A DNA stretch of 64,000 nt, taken from Paracoccaceae bacterium (GTDB lineage: Bacteria; Pseudomonadota; Alphaproteobacteria; Rhodobacterales; Rhodobacteraceae). The notes beneath the pieces were generated by a model. It saw only the letters and a program-made list of their open reading frames with translations, was not told where the DNA came from and ran no database searches. Location of the stretch: positions 1-64,000 of the forward strand of contig CANBRQ010000002.1 in the NCBI GenBank assembly GCA_947371955.1, in the 5' to 3' direction. Positions 1-9,117 of this stretch are shown here, one piece after another (the stretch's first letter is position 1; each line of letters starts with the position of its first letter). The position numbers and the translations under genes were made by a program.

Positions 1-301
1 GCACACAGAAACTCGCATCCCCGTCCGCCACCACCGGCCCGCTTCCAACACCGTCTGGCGTCGTCTTCGTTTCGGTGAAGCGGTATCTAGGCCCACTCAA
101 CAAAACCCGCAAGACACAAAATCAACAACCGTCGCATTTTCTTCGTAATCTGGGAATTACTGGCGATGCCATGGGGTTACGGGAAATTTTACCAAACGGT
201 CAGGGCATCTGACGACAGATTGTTGCGCGGGTTTTCCAGCGATGCCCGGAAAACGGGTCCCTTCGACGATTCCCTCGTGAAAGGAAATCCTGACCCCGGT
301 T
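1..301. other. Left edge, no gene recognised
   Basis: No convincing coding region or RNA is seen in the first 301 bases. Bases 1-33 end in a tRNA-like CCA terminus, but the preceding bases do not form a T-stem. An inverted repeat (231-237 with 248-254) lies downstream of msrQ. A second short hairpin (295-300 with 306-311) spans the msrQ stop codon. Neither is followed by a U-run in the minus-strand transcript, so they are only weak terminator candidates. Confidence 0.5.
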
Positions 302-901
302 TCAGACCGGGAGCAAGCTCTGCGCGCCGTTGCGGTAGATGCGGACACCCAGCAACAGGACAAGAATGGCGGCATAGGTCAGCACCTCGACCGTGTAGAC
401 CTTGCCGATCATCAGGAAGTGCACCATGGCCAAGCCGGTCGCCAGATAGGCCAGTTTGTGCAGCCTGTTCCAGGTCTTCGCCCCCAACTTGCGGATTGAG
501 GCGTTGTTCGAGGTCACCGCCAACGGGATCAGCAACAGCAACGCTGACATGCCGATGATGATGTACCAGCGCTTGTAGAGGTCGGGCAAGATCTGGCTCC
601 AGCGCAGGCCCATGTCGATCGTGAGCCAGGCGGTGAAGTGCAGCACCACGTAGGCGAAGGCCACCAGCCCCAGCTGCCTGCGGAATTTGAGCAGGTTCAG
701 CCCAATCCAGCGCAGAGGGCTGATGAACAGCGTGGCGATCAGCAGGCGCACGGCCCAAAGGCCGAGGCCCCATTCAATGCCGCGCACCGGGTCGACCGCC
801 TGCAAGCCGGTGAAGATCACCCAAGCGGCCGGCAAGATGCCAAGGATATACACCGTCCAGGTTGGGACCCGGCGGATTTGTTTGTTGATGAGGTCCAGCA
901 T
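302..901 (-). CDS. msrQ: MsrQ, heme-binding membrane subunit of periplasmic methionine sulfoxide reductase
   Basis: This 199-residue integral membrane protein belongs to the MsrQ (YedZ) ferric-reductase-like family. It binds heme and passes quinone-derived electrons to MsrP, which repairs oxidised methionines in envelope proteins. About six hydrophobic helices are visible. Candidate heme-ligand histidines are in VLHFTAW, RLHKLAY and MVHFLM. Length is normal for the family. The ATG overlaps the msrP stop by one base (TGATG on the minus strand), so the pair is translationally coupled with msrP first. A short GC-rich hairpin surrounds its stop. The neighbour makes the assignment firm. Confidence 0.93.
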   Translation of the reverse strand: MLDLINKQIRRVPTWTVYILGILPAAWVIFTGLQAVDPVRGIEWGLGLWAVRLLIATLFISPLRWIGLNLLKFRRQLGLVAFAYVVLHFTAWLTIDMGLRWSQILPDLYKRWYIIIGMSALLLLIPLAVTSNNASIRKLGAKTWNRLHKLAYLATGLAMVHFLMIGKVYTVEVLTYAAILVLLLGVRIYRNGAQSLLPV

Positions 902-1800
902 CAGTAGTTCTGCGCCAGGTCCATGCCGGCATAAAGGCTCGCCACCTCGTCACCGTAGCCGTTGAACTTCAGGGTGTCTTGACGCCCGGCAAAGAGGCCC
1001 GCGCCAATGCGGCGCTCGGAAGCCTGGCTCCAGCGCGGGTGATCGACCTCGGGGTTCACGTTGGCAAAGAAGCCGTATTCGTTGGCGGCCATCATGTTCC
1101 AGGTGGTCTGGGGCATCTGATCAGTCAGGCTGATGCGGACAATCGCCTTCACACCTTTGAAGCCGTATTTCCACGGTGTCACCAGACGGATCGGCGCGCC
1201 GTTCTGGTTTGGCAGGGGTTTGTCATAGAGGCCGGTGGCGATGATGGTCAGGGGATGCATGGCTTCGTCAAGCCGCAGGCCCTCACGGTAAGGCCATTCG
1301 AGGATGCCCATCTTCTGGCCGGGCATTTCCTCGGGCCGAACCAGCGTTTCAAAGGCCACGTATTTGGCAGAGGGCTGGACGCCGATCTTGTCCAGCAGGC
1401 CAGACAACTGGAAGCCCTGCCACGGAATGATCATCGACCAGGCCTCAACACAGCGGAAGCGGTAGATGCGCTCCTCGATGGGCAATCCAGCGATCAGGTC
1501 GCCAAGGGCATAGTCTCCCGGATTGTCCACCATGCCGTCGACCTTGACCGTCCAGGGATCGGTCTTCAGCATCGAGGCATTGGCGGCGGGGTCTTCCTTA
1601 CCGGTGCCGAATTCATAATAGTTGTTGTAGCCCGAGATTTCCTCGAAGGTGTTGGGCGCGTCGTCGGTGGAATACTTGCTTTTCGCCAGCGCAGGCGTGG
1701 CAAGCAGGGCGGCCCCGGCTGCCGCGATGATCTGACGACGGTTCAGGTAAAGATGTTGGGGGGTAACATCGGACCAACGCAGAGGGGTCTTGAAGGTCAT
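901..1800 (-). CDS. msrP: MsrP, molybdopterin catalytic subunit of periplasmic methionine sulfoxide reductase
   Basis: This 299-residue sulfite-oxidase-fold molybdoenzyme reduces methionine sulfoxide in periplasmic proteins, with MsrQ as electron donor. The N-terminus carries a twin-arginine signal ([20 protein letters not shown], about residues 20-39), as expected for Tat export of a folded cofactor protein. Cys117 in [10 protein letters not shown] matches the conserved molybdenum-ligand cysteine. I start it at the ATG of MTFKTPLRW (1798-1800). A longer reading to 1908 adds about 36 unconserved-looking residues before the signal peptide. It is the first gene of the msrPQ unit. Confidence 0.94.
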   Translation of the reverse strand: MTFKTPLRWSDVTPQHLYLNRRQIIAAAGAALLATPALAKSKYSTDDAPNTFEEISGYNNYYEFGTGKEDPAANASMLKTDPWTVKVDGMVDNPGDYALGDLIAGLPIEERIYRFRCVEAWSMIIPWQGFQLSGLLDKIGVQPSAKYVAFETLVRPEEMPGQKMGILEWPYREGLRLDEAMHPLTIIATGLYDKPLPNQNGAPIRLVTPWKYGFKGVKAIVRISLTDQMPQTTWNMMAANEYGFFANVNPEVDHPRWSQASERRIGAGLFAGRQDTLKFNGYGDEVASLYAGMDLAQNY

Positions 1801-1935
1801 GTGCAGCTCCTCGGATGCCAAAGGGCAAATGATGGGGCAGACGTGAAGAAAAGCAAAACTCCAGCCGCCACGTAAGACTGTACGCCGGGAATGCCTGCGC
1901 CGTTTCACGCTTTGACCTCACAAGGTCGTGATCAT

Positions 1936-1961
1936 TAGGGTGGGGTTATAACCCCACCCTA
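1936..1961. repeat. 26-bp perfect palindrome, copy 1 of a dispersed repeat
   Basis: The two 13-base arms (TAGGGTGGGGTTA and its complement) form an uninterrupted palindrome. Its right end supplies the antiporter stop codon. A near-identical copy lies at 14302-14329, also just after a minus-strand gene. It probably acts as a transcription-end hairpin or belongs to a REP-like dispersed family; no U-run follows. Confidence 0.8.
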
Positions 1962-3137
1962 CGTCAGCGCCGCCAGCCTGCGCGTGACGATGGGCATGGT
2001 CAGCAAGGTGCTGGCCACCGCCATCAGCAGCAAGGCCGTGAAGGTCGCGGGCGAGATGATGCCCTTGTCCAACAGGATATTGGCGAAGATGATCATGATC
2101 AGCGCTTTGGTCTGCAACAGCCAGCCAATCACCCAGGTCTCGGCCCGCTGCCAACCCAAGAGCCGTCCCGCCACATGCACCCCCGCCAGCTTGCCCCCGA
2201 CCGAGGCCGCCAGCAGCGCCCCCGCCGCCAGAAACACCACCGGCCCACCCAGATCCCAACTGGTCCGCAACCCGGTCGACAGGAAGAACACCGGCATCAA
2301 GGCCACCAGTACCGCCTCGCGGAAGGCGTCAACCCGCACCTCGCCAAACCAGCGCGCCTCCAGCACGGCACCGGACAGGAAGGCGCCCACCATGAAATGC
2401 AAGCCCGCCCAGTCCGCCGCAAAGGCGCTGGCGGCCAGCCAGATCAGCCCGACACACCAGCGGTCGCTTTCGCGCAGCCGTGGCATCAGGCGGCGCAGCA
2501 ACGGAGCCGCGGTCAGGAAGATCAGGATGAAGCCCACCTGCCGCCCCAACCGCTCCCAATCCAGCAAGATCAGCGCCAGCACTCCCCAGATCGCCACGTC
2601 GTCCAGACTGGCATAGCGCAGGATGCGCTGACCCAAAGGCTGCCGCAGCAAGCCCAACTGCCCCAGAAACAGCACCAGAATCGGCAGCGCGGTCACCGCA
2701 CAGGCCATGCCGATCCCCAGCACCGCCTGCCACGCCTGCCCCTTGTCACCCACCCAGCCCGGAGCCTGCACCAACCCGAAGGCCACCACTGCGCCCAGCA
2801 CCAAAGGCACCACCAGCGCAAACCCCGCCGCAACCGAAGTTTCCCGCCGCTTGGCCCAGGCTTCCGCGACATCCAGTTCCAGCCCGGCGACAAAGACGAA
2901 CAGCATAACCGCCCACTGTGCGATGGCATTGATGCCGGTGATCACCTCGAGCCGGAACAGCCCCTGATAGACCGTAGGGGCCAAAGCCCCCATAACCCCC
3001 GGCCCCAACAGAATGCCGCCAATGATCTGCACTACCACCAACGGCAGCGTCACGGTTCCGCCACAGGCACGCCAGACCGCCCAAGGCAAGGAAAAGATGA
3101 TCAACAGCGCAAGCAGCAGCGTTTCGGTCAATGACAT
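1959..3137 (-). CDS. CPA2-family cation:proton antiporter
   Basis: This is a 392-residue polytopic membrane protein with about 11-12 hydrophobic helices. It resembles KefB/NapA-type monovalent cation:proton antiporters (Na_H_Exchanger domain). Family features include the early [12 protein letters not shown] helix, the acidic [11 protein letters not shown] segment and the paired acids in [11 protein letters not shown]. No C-terminal TrkA-N or RCK domain follows, so it is the short, ungated form. The start is the ATG at 3135-3137, six bases after a strong AAGGAGG site; a longer reading to 3191 has no such support. The ion (Na+ or K+) cannot be told from sequence. It is transcribed away from the fasciclin gene. 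Confidence 0.85.
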   Translation of the reverse strand: MSLTETLLLALLIIFSLPWAVWRACGGTVTLPLVVVQIIGGILLGPGVMGALAPTVYQGLFRLEVITGINAIAQWAVMLFVFVAGLELDVAEAWAKRRETSVAAGFALVVPLVLGAVVAFGLVQAPGWVGDKGQAWQAVLGIGMACAVTALPILVLFLGQLGLLRQPLGQRILRYASLDDVAIWGVLALILLDWERLGRQVGFILIFLTAAPLLRRLMPRLRESDRWCVGLIWLAASAFAADWAGLHFMVGAFLSGAVLEARWFGEVRVDAFREAVLVALMPVFFLSTGLRTSWDLGGPVVFLAAGALLAASVGGKLAGVHVAGRLLGWQRAETWVIGWLLQTKALIMIIFANILLDKGIISPATFTALLLMAVASTLLTMPIVTRRLAALT

Positions 3138-3291
3138 CGGGCCTCCTTGGCAACGGCTCGGCGACCTTAGCGCGGCCAGTCCCAAGGTCAATCACGACGC
3201 GTTCACTAGTTTTTTATCGAGCCAAACCAATCTGTTCGCCGCACTGCCGCGTAACCTCCATGCCAATACCGGCAAGACACTGGAGCTCCCA

Positions 3292-3777
3292 ATGATCCGC
3301 AGAACCTTTCTCGCCTTGACGACCGCCATCCTGATGGCACCGCTCGCAATGCCCGCCTTTGCCGCCGACAAGGATATCGTTGACACCGCCATTGCCGCCG
3401 GCAATTTCACCACGCTCGTCGCTGCCATTCAGGCGGCTGGCCTTGTGGACACGCTGAAAGGCGCTGGTCCCTTCACCGTCTTCGCACCGACCGACGCCGC
3501 TTTCGCAGCGTTGCCCGCCGGCACCGTCGAGAGCCTGCTGAAGCCCGAAAACAAGGACAAGCTGATCGCCATCCTGACCTATCACGTCGTCCCGGGCATG
3601 GTCATGTCCAAGGACCTGACCGAAGGCATGAAGGCCAAAACCGTACAGGGTGGCGAACTGACCATCACCCTCGCCGGTGGAGCCAAAGTGAACGGTGCCG
3701 TCATCTCCACCGCTGACGTCGCGGCGACCAATGGCGTGATCCACGTCGTTGACTCGGTGATCCTGCCGCCGATGTAA
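3292..3777 (+). CDS. Secreted fasciclin (FAS1) domain protein
   Basis: This 161-residue exported protein has a signal peptide ([15 protein letters not shown] to PAFA, about residues 1-23) and one FAS1 domain filling the rest. The FAS1 H1 box ([15 protein letters not shown]) and H2 box ([14 protein letters not shown]) are clear. Single-FAS1 secreted proteins are common in bacteria and are thought to aid adhesion or matrix contact; the partner here is unknown. The ATG at 3292 is chosen because it opens directly into the signal peptide. The gene is monocistronic, divergent from the antiporter gene, and ends at a strong bidirectional terminator shared with clpB. Confidence 0.88.
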   Translation: MIRRTFLALTTAILMAPLAMPAFAADKDIVDTAIAAGNFTTLVAAIQAAGLVDTLKGAGPFTVFAPTDAAFAALPAGTVESLLKPENKDKLIAILTYHVVPGMVMSKDLTEGMKAKTVQGGELTITLAGGAKVNGAVISTADVAATNGVIHVVDSVILPPM

Positions 3778-3793
3778 TCGGTCCAAACGAACG

Positions 3794-3818
3794 AACGGGG
3801 GGCCTTGCGCCCCCCGTT
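3794..3818. terminator. Bidirectional intrinsic terminator between the fasciclin gene and clpB
   Basis: A 10-bp stem, AACGGGGGGC (3794-3803) with its complement (3809-3818), closes a 5-base loop. T-rich sequence follows on the plus side and A-rich bases precede it for the minus side. It lies between two convergent genes, 17 bases after the fasciclin stop. Confidence 0.8.
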
Positions 3819-3824
3819 TCTATG

Positions 3825-6437
3825 TCAATGCACCCGCGCCTCCGGCGGACGCTCCCGCGTCGAGCGCACGATCCGGTCGCCAATGAACAGCCCGTCGACC
3901 CCGGCCGAGACGAGAACCGTCGACCCATCCAGAATATCGCCGGCCAGCAACATTTGCGCCAACTGATCCTGCAGATGCCGCTGAATGACCCGCTTCAAGG
4001 GCCGCGCCCCGTACACCGGATCATAGCCTTCATCCGCCAGCCAGGCCTTGGCCGCCGCATCCAACTCCAGCGTGATCTTCCGTCCCGCCAGCCGGGCTTC
4101 CAGCTTGCGCAACTGAATCTCGACGATGGCCCCCATGTCAGAGCGGGCCAGACGTTCAAAGATGATCGTCTCGTCCAGCCGGTTCAGGAACTCGGGCCGG
4201 AAATGCGCCCGCACCGCCTCCATCACCTCGGCCCTTGCGCGGGTCGGGTCGGCCCCCTCCGGCAACTGGCTGAGGCTATAGGCCCCAAGGTTCGAGGTCA
4301 GGATGATCAGCGTCTGCTTGAAGTCCACAGTCCGCCCCTGACCATCGGTCAGCACCCCATCATCCAGCACCTGCAACAGCACGTTGAACACGTCCGGATG
4401 CGCCTTCTCGACCTCGTCGAACAGCACAACCTGATAGGGCCTGCGCCGCACCGCTTCGGTCAGAACCCCACCCTCGTCATAGCCGACATAGCCGGGCGGA
4501 GCCCCGATCAGACGGCTGACGGCGTGTTTTTCCATGAACTCGCTCATGTCGATCCGCACCATCGCACTGTCATCGTCAAACAGATACTCCGCCAAGGCCT
4601 TGGTCAATTCGGTCTTGCCCACGCCCGTCGGCCCAAGGAACAGGAACGACCCCAAAGGCCGCCCCTCGTCATTCAGGCCCGCCCGCGCGCGCCGCACCGC
4701 ATTGGCCACGGCGGTCACAGCCGCCCTCTGCCCGACGACCCGCTCACCCAGCTTGTCTTCCATGGCGAGCAGCTTCTCCTTCTCGCCCTCCAGCATCCTG
4801 GAAACCGGAATCCCGGTCCACCGTTCGACGACCTCGGCAATCTGCTCCGGCCGCACCGCTTCAGACACCAACGCCAGCCCTTCGCGCGCTTCGGCCTCGA
4901 CCAACTGGCGTTCCAGACTGGGCAAGGTGCCATACTGCAACTCCCCCGCCTTTGCGAAGTCGCCGTCGCGCTTGGCGACCTCAAGTTCCGCCCGGCCGCG
5001 ATCCAGTTGCTCCTTGATCTCGCGCGCCTTTTCCAGCGAGTCCCGCTCGGCCTGCCACGTCGCCGTCATAGACGCAGACTGTTCCAGCAAGTCCGACAGT
5101 TCCTTTTCCAGCTTCTCCAGCCGGTCCTTGGAGGCCGCATCGTCCTCCTTCTTCAGCGCCTCGGCCTCAATCTGCAATTGCAGGATGCTGCGGTCCAAAG
5201 CGTCCAGTTCCTCGGGCTTCGAATCCACTTCCATCCGCAGACGGCTGGCCGCTTCGTCCATCAGGTCAATCGCCTTGTCTGGCAGGAACCGGTCGGTGAT
5301 ATACCGGTGCGACAGCGTCGCCGCCGCCACCAAAGCCGCGTCGGCAATCCTGACACCATGGTGAAGTTCGTACTTCTCCTTGATGCCACGCAGGATGCTG
5401 ATCGTATCCTCCACCGTCGGCTCATTCACCATCACCGGCTGGAAGCGCCGGGCGAGGGCCGCGTCTTTCTCGACATATTTGCGGTACTCATCCAGCGTGG
5501 TCGCCCCCACGCAGTGCAGATCGCCCCGCGCCAAGGCCGGCTTGATCAGGTTGGCCGCATCCATCGCGCCATCCGATTTGCCCGCACCAACCAGCGTGTG
5601 CATCTCGTCGATGAACAGAATGATGTCGCCTTCGGCCGCCGTGACTTCATTGAGGACCGACTTCAACCGTTCCTCGAACTCACCCCGGTACTTCGAGCCC
5701 GCGATGAGCGACCCCATATCCAGCGCCATCAGCTTCTTGTTGCGCAAGCTCTCCGGCACGTCGCCGTTGACGATCCGCAGCGCGAGGCCTTCGGCAATCG
5801 CCGTCTTGCCCACGCCCGGCTCGCCGATCAGCACCGGGTTGTTCTTCGTCCGGCGCGACAGCACCTGCATTGTCCGGCGAATCTCATCATCCCGCCCGAT
5901 GATCGGGTCAATCTTGCCCTCCGCCGCAGCCTCGGTCAGATCGCGGGCATATTTCTTCAAGGCATCGTAGCCTTCCTCCGCCGAAGCCGAATCCGCCGTA
6001 CGCCCCTTGCGGATATCATTGATCGCCGTGTTCAAATTCTGCGCCGTCACCGCACCTGCGTCCAAAGCCTCTTTGGCCTTCGACGAAACCATGCACAGTG
6101 CCATCAGAATACGCTCGACAGGCACAAAACTGTCCCCGGCTTTCTTGGCAACCTTCTCCGCCTCATCCAGCACACGCGCCAAGGCCGGGTCCATGAAGGG
6201 CTGCGCATCGCCCGTCACTTTCGGCAGCTTGGCCAAGGCCAGCGTCAAAGACTCGCTCACCCGCGCAGGTTCACCCCCCGCGCGGCGTATCAGGTTGGAG
6301 GACAACCCCTGCTCGTCATCCATCAGCGCTTTCAGCAGATGCTCGGGCGCCAGCCGCTGGTGGCTTTCCCGCATCGCAATCGTCTGCGCAGCTTGCAGGA
6401 ACCCGCGCGACCGTTCCGTAAATTTCTCAAGGTTCAT
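3825..6437 (-). CDS. clpB: ClpB disaggregase (Hsp100 AAA+ chaperone)
   Basis: ClpB is an ATP-driven hexameric chaperone that, with DnaK, pulls polypeptides from aggregates. The 870 residues show the full order: N-terminal Clp repeats (1-145), AAA-1 with Walker A GEPGVGKT and Walker [11 protein letters not shown], the coiled-coil middle domain (about 400-530, rich in E, K and L), AAA-2 with [11 protein letters not shown] and [16 protein letters not shown], and the small C-terminal domain. Length is normal. The ATG follows GAGGAG. In the family it is usually heat-shock (RpoH) controlled; I could not define a confident RpoH promoter in the 255-base upstream gap. Confidence 0.97.
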   Translation of the reverse strand: MNLEKFTERSRGFLQAAQTIAMRESHQRLAPEHLLKALMDDEQGLSSNLIRRAGGEPARVSESLTLALAKLPKVTGDAQPFMDPALARVLDEAEKVAKKAGDSFVPVERILMALCMVSSKAKEALDAGAVTAQNLNTAINDIRKGRTADSASAEEGYDALKKYARDLTEAAAEGKIDPIIGRDDEIRRTMQVLSRRTKNNPVLIGEPGVGKTAIAEGLALRIVNGDVPESLRNKKLMALDMGSLIAGSKYRGEFEERLKSVLNEVTAAEGDIILFIDEMHTLVGAGKSDGAMDAANLIKPALARGDLHCVGATTLDEYRKYVEKDAALARRFQPVMVNEPTVEDTISILRGIKEKYELHHGVRIADAALVAAATLSHRYITDRFLPDKAIDLMDEAASRLRMEVDSKPEELDALDRSILQLQIEAEALKKEDDAASKDRLEKLEKELSDLLEQSASMTATWQAERDSLEKAREIKEQLDRGRAELEVAKRDGDFAKAGELQYGTLPSLERQLVEAEAREGLALVSEAVRPEQIAEVVERWTGIPVSRMLEGEKEKLLAMEDKLGERVVGQRAAVTAVANAVRRARAGLNDEGRPLGSFLFLGPTGVGKTELTKALAEYLFDDDSAMVRIDMSEFMEKHAVSRLIGAPPGYVGYDEGGVLTEAVRRRPYQVVLFDEVEKAHPDVFNVLLQVLDDGVLTDGQGRTVDFKQTLIILTSNLGAYSLSQLPEGADPTRARAEVMEAVRAHFRPEFLNRLDETIIFERLARSDMGAIVEIQLRKLEARLAGRKITLELDAAAKAWLADEGYDPVYGARPLKRVIQRHLQDQLAQMLLAGDILDGSTVLVSAGVDGLFIGDRIVRSTRERPPEARVH

Positions 6438-6692
6438 AGTGGCTTCTCCTCATCAAGCGCCCGAAGGATGCCCGCAGCAACAGCACATCCCCCCAGCCTC
6501 CGCCCTCACTTGGGTATGCCACCGAAGCTTTGCAATGCAACAATCTGCCGCGCCGCGAATTTGTCAGACCCAGCTTGCGCGGTATCCATCAGGATAGCCG
6601 TCTTATGCCCCTGACCGCGTGCCGGATCTGGGATCGTTCCCCTATACGCTTGTGAAGCAAGTACGATTTACGATGTTCTGGGGGAATCACAG

Positions 6693-6965
6693 ATGAAGAT
6701 GGAACGGCCTGCCAGCCTATCCATGAACGACGCCGGCCAAACCGCGGCCGCATCCAACCGGGTGCGCCCGTCGGTCCGGCATCCCTTCATGCCGATCTCC
6801 GAATATGAAGCCCGGATGTTTGACGCCCTGCACGCCAAGGAAACCCTGGCCGAGGCCGCTGAAGCCACCGGCCGCAAGCCCCGCCTGCCCCGCTTCTCGC
6901 TTCTGCGCGGCGAAGTGGCGCAGTTGGCCGAACGTGTCCTGCACATCACCCGCGGCGCCGCTTGA
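6693..6965 (+). CDS. Small hypothetical protein
   Basis: This 90-residue predicted cytoplasmic protein has no recognised domain, signal peptide or membrane segment. The start ATG is supported by GGGGGA eight bases upstream. The N-terminal third is polar and Ala/Arg-rich. The rest (EYEARMFDALHAKETLAEAAEATG, described here by positions about 38-60) looks helical, and the tail is Arg-rich. It lies 51 bases before queG on the same strand and may be co-transcribed. It is probably a lineage-restricted protein, but I do not recognise a function. Confidence 0.6.
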   Translation: MKMERPASLSMNDAGQTAAASNRVRPSVRHPFMPISEYEARMFDALHAKETLAEAAEATGRKPRLPRFSLLRGEVAQLAERVLHITRGAA

Positions 6966-7016
6966 CGACCTGACCCCTCCGCCGCCACATAGGGGACCCA
7001 AGTTCAAGGCCCGCCC

Positions 7017-8057
7017 GTGCAAGCGCTTTCCCTTTCCCTTCGCCAGACAGCGCTCGACTTCGGCTTCTCGGCCATCGGCATCACCGCGCCCGACGCCATC
7101 CCGCAGGCCGTCCCCCGCTTGCGCGGCTTCCTTGAAGCCAACCACCACGGCCAGATGTCCTGGATGGAGGACCGCGAAGCATGGCGCGGCAACCCCGAAG
7201 CCCTCTGGCCCGAGGCCCGCTCGGTCATCATGCTGGCCGAACTCTACAGCCCTGAAGTCAACCCACTTGAAGGCCTGAACCACCCCTCCCACGGCCTCAT
7301 CTCATCCTACGCGCAAGGCAAAGACTACCACGACCTGGTTAAACGCCGCCTCAAACGCCTTGCCCGCTGGCTGATCGACCAAGCCCCCTGCGAGGTCAAA
7401 GTCTTTGTCGACACCGCCCCGGTCATGGAAAAGCCCCTCGCCGAAGCTGCGGGCCTCGGCTGGCAAGGCAAACACACCAACCTTCTGTCGCGCTCCTTGG
7501 GCAACTGGTTCTTCCTCGGTGCCATCTTCACCACACTTGACCTGCCCAAAGACCAGCCCGAAACCTCCCACTGCGGCACCTGCACCGCCTGCCTCGACGC
7601 CTGCCCCACCAAGGCCTTCCCCGCCCCCTACCAACTCGACGCCCGCCGTTGCATTTCCTACTTGACGATCGAGCATAAAGGCCCCGTCGCCGAGGACCTT
7701 CGCCCCCTCATGGGCAACCGCATCTACGGCTGCGACGATTGCCTCGCCGCCTGCCCCTGGAACAAGTTCGCCGTGGCCGCGTCAGAAATCGGCTACCAGC
7801 CCAAAATCGGCCTGCCCGAACTCTCCGACCTTGCCTGCCTAAATGACGCCCAATTCCGCCAGCGCTTCGCCGGTTCTCCCATCAAGCGCATCGGAAGGGA
7901 CCGCATGGTCCGCAACGTCCTCTACGCCATCGGCAACTCCGCCGACCTCACGCTGATCCCTATAGCCCAGCGCCTGAGCGCAGACCCCGATCCCACCGTG
8001 CAGGATGCCGCAACTTGGGCGCTCAAACGGCTCGCAGCCGATCCCGCAGCCCCGTGA
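7017..8057 (+). CDS. queG: Epoxyqueuosine reductase QueG
   Basis: QueG is a cobalamin- and iron-sulfur-dependent reductase catalysing the last step of queuosine synthesis in tRNA (epoxyqueuosine to queuosine). The 346 residues carry the family aspartate in [11 protein letters not shown] (Asp132). Two ferredoxin-like 4Fe-4S motifs use Cys186/189/192/196 ([11 protein letters not shown]) and Cys212/239/242/246 ([10 protein letters not shown]). A HEAT-like C-terminal tail follows ([17 protein letters not shown] onward). The start is GTG, with AAGG about seven bases upstream. Its 3' end overlaps the convergent ohrR gene by 35 bases. Confidence 0.95.
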   Translation: MQALSLSLRQTALDFGFSAIGITAPDAIPQAVPRLRGFLEANHHGQMSWMEDREAWRGNPEALWPEARSVIMLAELYSPEVNPLEGLNHPSHGLISSYAQGKDYHDLVKRRLKRLARWLIDQAPCEVKVFVDTAPVMEKPLAEAAGLGWQGKHTNLLSRSLGNWFFLGAIFTTLDLPKDQPETSHCGTCTACLDACPTKAFPAPYQLDARRCISYLTIEHKGPVAEDLRPLMGNRIYGCDDCLAACPWNKFAVAASEIGYQPKIGLPELSDLACLNDAQFRQRFAGSPIKRIGRDRMVRNVLYAIGNSADLTLIPIAQRLSADPDPTVQDAATWALKRLAADPAAP

Positions 8058-8457
8058 TCTGATCCCGCAGCGCCAGCAACTCATCCGCCGCCATCCCGCA
8101 GGCATCGAAGATGCAGCCCGCAATCGCATCGGATTCCGCCTGCAAGCCGCGCCCCTTGTCGGTCAAAGCCACCCGCACCTGCCGTTCATCCTTGGCAACC
8201 CTTGCCCGGTTGACCAGCCCCAACCCTTCCATCCGCTTCAAAAGCGGCGTCACGGTATTTGACTCCAGCTGCAGCGCCCGGCCCAATTCTCCCACTGTCT
8301 GACCGTCTTCGGTCCACAACTGCATCAGCACCAGAAACTGCGGATAGGTTAGACCCAGCCTTGCCAGCAGCGACTGATAGACCCGCTGCATGGCATGGTT
8401 GGCCGAATACAGCGCAAAGCAGATCATGTCGGGAAGTTTCAGATCAGGTTGGCCCAT
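8023..8457 (-). CDS. ohrR: OhrR, MarR-family organic-peroxide-sensing repressor
   Basis: This 144-residue winged-helix MarR-type repressor is predicted to control ohr. The N-terminal helix contains Cys13 in [15 protein letters not shown], matching the peroxide-reactive cysteine of OhrR proteins. The wing region [14 protein letters not shown] is typical. Two more cysteines, Cys115 and Cys120, fall where 2-Cys OhrR proteins (Xanthomonas type, from memory) keep the resolving cysteine. The inferred mechanism is disulfide formation releasing DNA. Two copies of a hyphenated palindrome lie in the gap to the divergent ohr gene. The stop lies inside the convergent queG. Confidence 0.92.
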   Translation of the reverse strand: MGQPDLKLPDMICFALYSANHAMQRVYQSLLARLGLTYPQFLVLMQLWTEDGQTVGELGRALQLESNTVTPLLKRMEGLGLVNRARVAKDERQVRVALTDKGRGLQAESDAIAGCIFDACGMAADELLALRDQITGLRDRLRAV

Positions 8458-8475
8458 AGATCACCTCTGCGACCT

Positions 8476-8503
8476 GATTAAATCGTACACGATCAAATCG
8501 CAA
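8476..8503. promoter_or_regulatory. Putative OhrR operator 1 (ohrR-proximal)
   Basis: This is a hyphenated palindrome, GATT-N2-ATCGT-N2-ACGAT-N2-AATC (8476-8499), 19 bases upstream of the ohrR start. Bases 8480-8503 recur with one change at 8536-8559. Placement between divergent ohrR and ohr suggests autoregulation; there is no binding evidence. Confidence 0.75.
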
Positions 8504-8535
8504 GAGTCTTGACCGGCTCAGCCGACTCAGCTAAC

Positions 8536-8560
8536 AAATCGTGCACGATCAAATCGCAAA
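8536..8560. promoter_or_regulatory. Putative OhrR operator 2 (ohr-proximal)
   Basis: This second copy of the AAATCGTRCACGATCAAATC element has a symmetrical ATCGT-GC-ACGAT core. It begins 56 bases from copy 1 and ends 15 bases before the ohr ATG. It therefore overlaps the likely transcription start or leader of ohr. Confidence 0.75.
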
Positions 8561-8574
8561 CGAGGATTAACCCC

Positions 8575-9003
8575 ATGTCGATTGACCCGAAGTACTGGAC
8601 CGAAGCCACCGCCACCGGTGGCGGCCGCAATGGCACCTCCAAACTGGCCGATGGCAAGCTGACCATCACCATGGCCTCGCCCAAGGAACTGGGCGGTTCC
8701 GGCCTTGGCCATAACCCGGAAGAGCTGTTCGCCACAGGCTACGCCGCCTGCTACCTGGGTGCGATGCGCTTCGCCGCAGCCTCTGAAAAGCTGGGCACCG
8801 TCCCCGACAATGCCACCGTCACCGCCCATGTCGGCCTCGGCCCGCGCTCGGACGGCGGCTTCGGCCTTGGCATCAAGCTCGCCGTCTCGCTGCCCGGCGT
8901 CGCCCCCGACGTTGCCGCCAAGATTGCCGAGCGTGGACATTTCATTTGCCCCTATTCGAACCTGATCGCCGGCAATGTGAAGGTCGAAACCACCCTCGTC
9001 TGA
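8575..9003 (+). CDS. ohr: Ohr, organic hydroperoxide resistance peroxidase
   Basis: Ohr is a lipoyl- or thiol-dependent peroxidase that detoxifies organic hydroperoxides in the cytoplasm as an OsmC-fold dimer. The 142 residues contain both catalytic cysteines, Cys59 in GYAACYLGAM and Cys125 in HFICPYSN, with the usual NPEELFATGY helix start. Length is normal. The gene is divergent from ohrR and behind operator 2, so peroxide induction by OhrR release is the expected control. The ATG at 8575 is chosen because the longer reading would run through the operator. Confidence 0.96.
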   Translation: MSIDPKYWTEATATGGGRNGTSKLADGKLTITMASPKELGGSGLGHNPEELFATGYAACYLGAMRFAAASEKLGTVPDNATVTAHVGLGPRSDGGFGLGIKLAVSLPGVAPDVAAKIAERGHFICPYSNLIAGNVKVETTLV

Positions 9004-9017
9004 CCCTGCACCCTGAA

Positions 9018-9036
9018 GAATTTTCGCCGAAAATTC
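9018..9036. terminator. Palindromic GAATTTTC hairpin after ohr
   Basis: Arms GAATTTTC (9018-9025) and GAAAATTC (9029-9036) enclose a 3-base GCC spacer, 15 bases after the ohr stop. There is no U-run. It may be a weak terminator or a dispersed intergenic palindrome. Confidence 0.45.
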
Positions 9037-9117
9037 CTGGGCACAACCCTCCTGATCGCCTTGGCGGTTGCCCACCCCGCAAGGGCTGCTAGGCTGCCGC
9101 CAAAATCGGAGAGTGCA

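Noticed and set aside
1-33. A tRNA 3' end (TCCCC-GTCCGCC-A-CCA) at the window edge
   Set aside because: The seven-base acceptor strand and CCA look right, but the bases that should form the T-stem (6-10) do not pair with 18-22, and the T-loop lacks the TTC consensus.
901-1908. A longer MsrP starting at 1908
   Set aside because: The extra 36 residues precede the Tat signal, which must be N-terminal; the ATG at 1800 fits.
3822-6614. A 930-codon plus-strand reading frame opposite clpB
   Set aside because: It is the complement of an intact, fully motif-supported clpB; its Arg/His/Gln-rich composition is typical of antisense frames in GC-rich DNA.
6438-6692. An RpoH heat-shock promoter or CIRCE element upstream of clpB
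   Set aside because: No pair of boxes at plausible spacing is convincing by eye; only a short TTGCA-A-TGCAA palindrome (6530-6540) was found.
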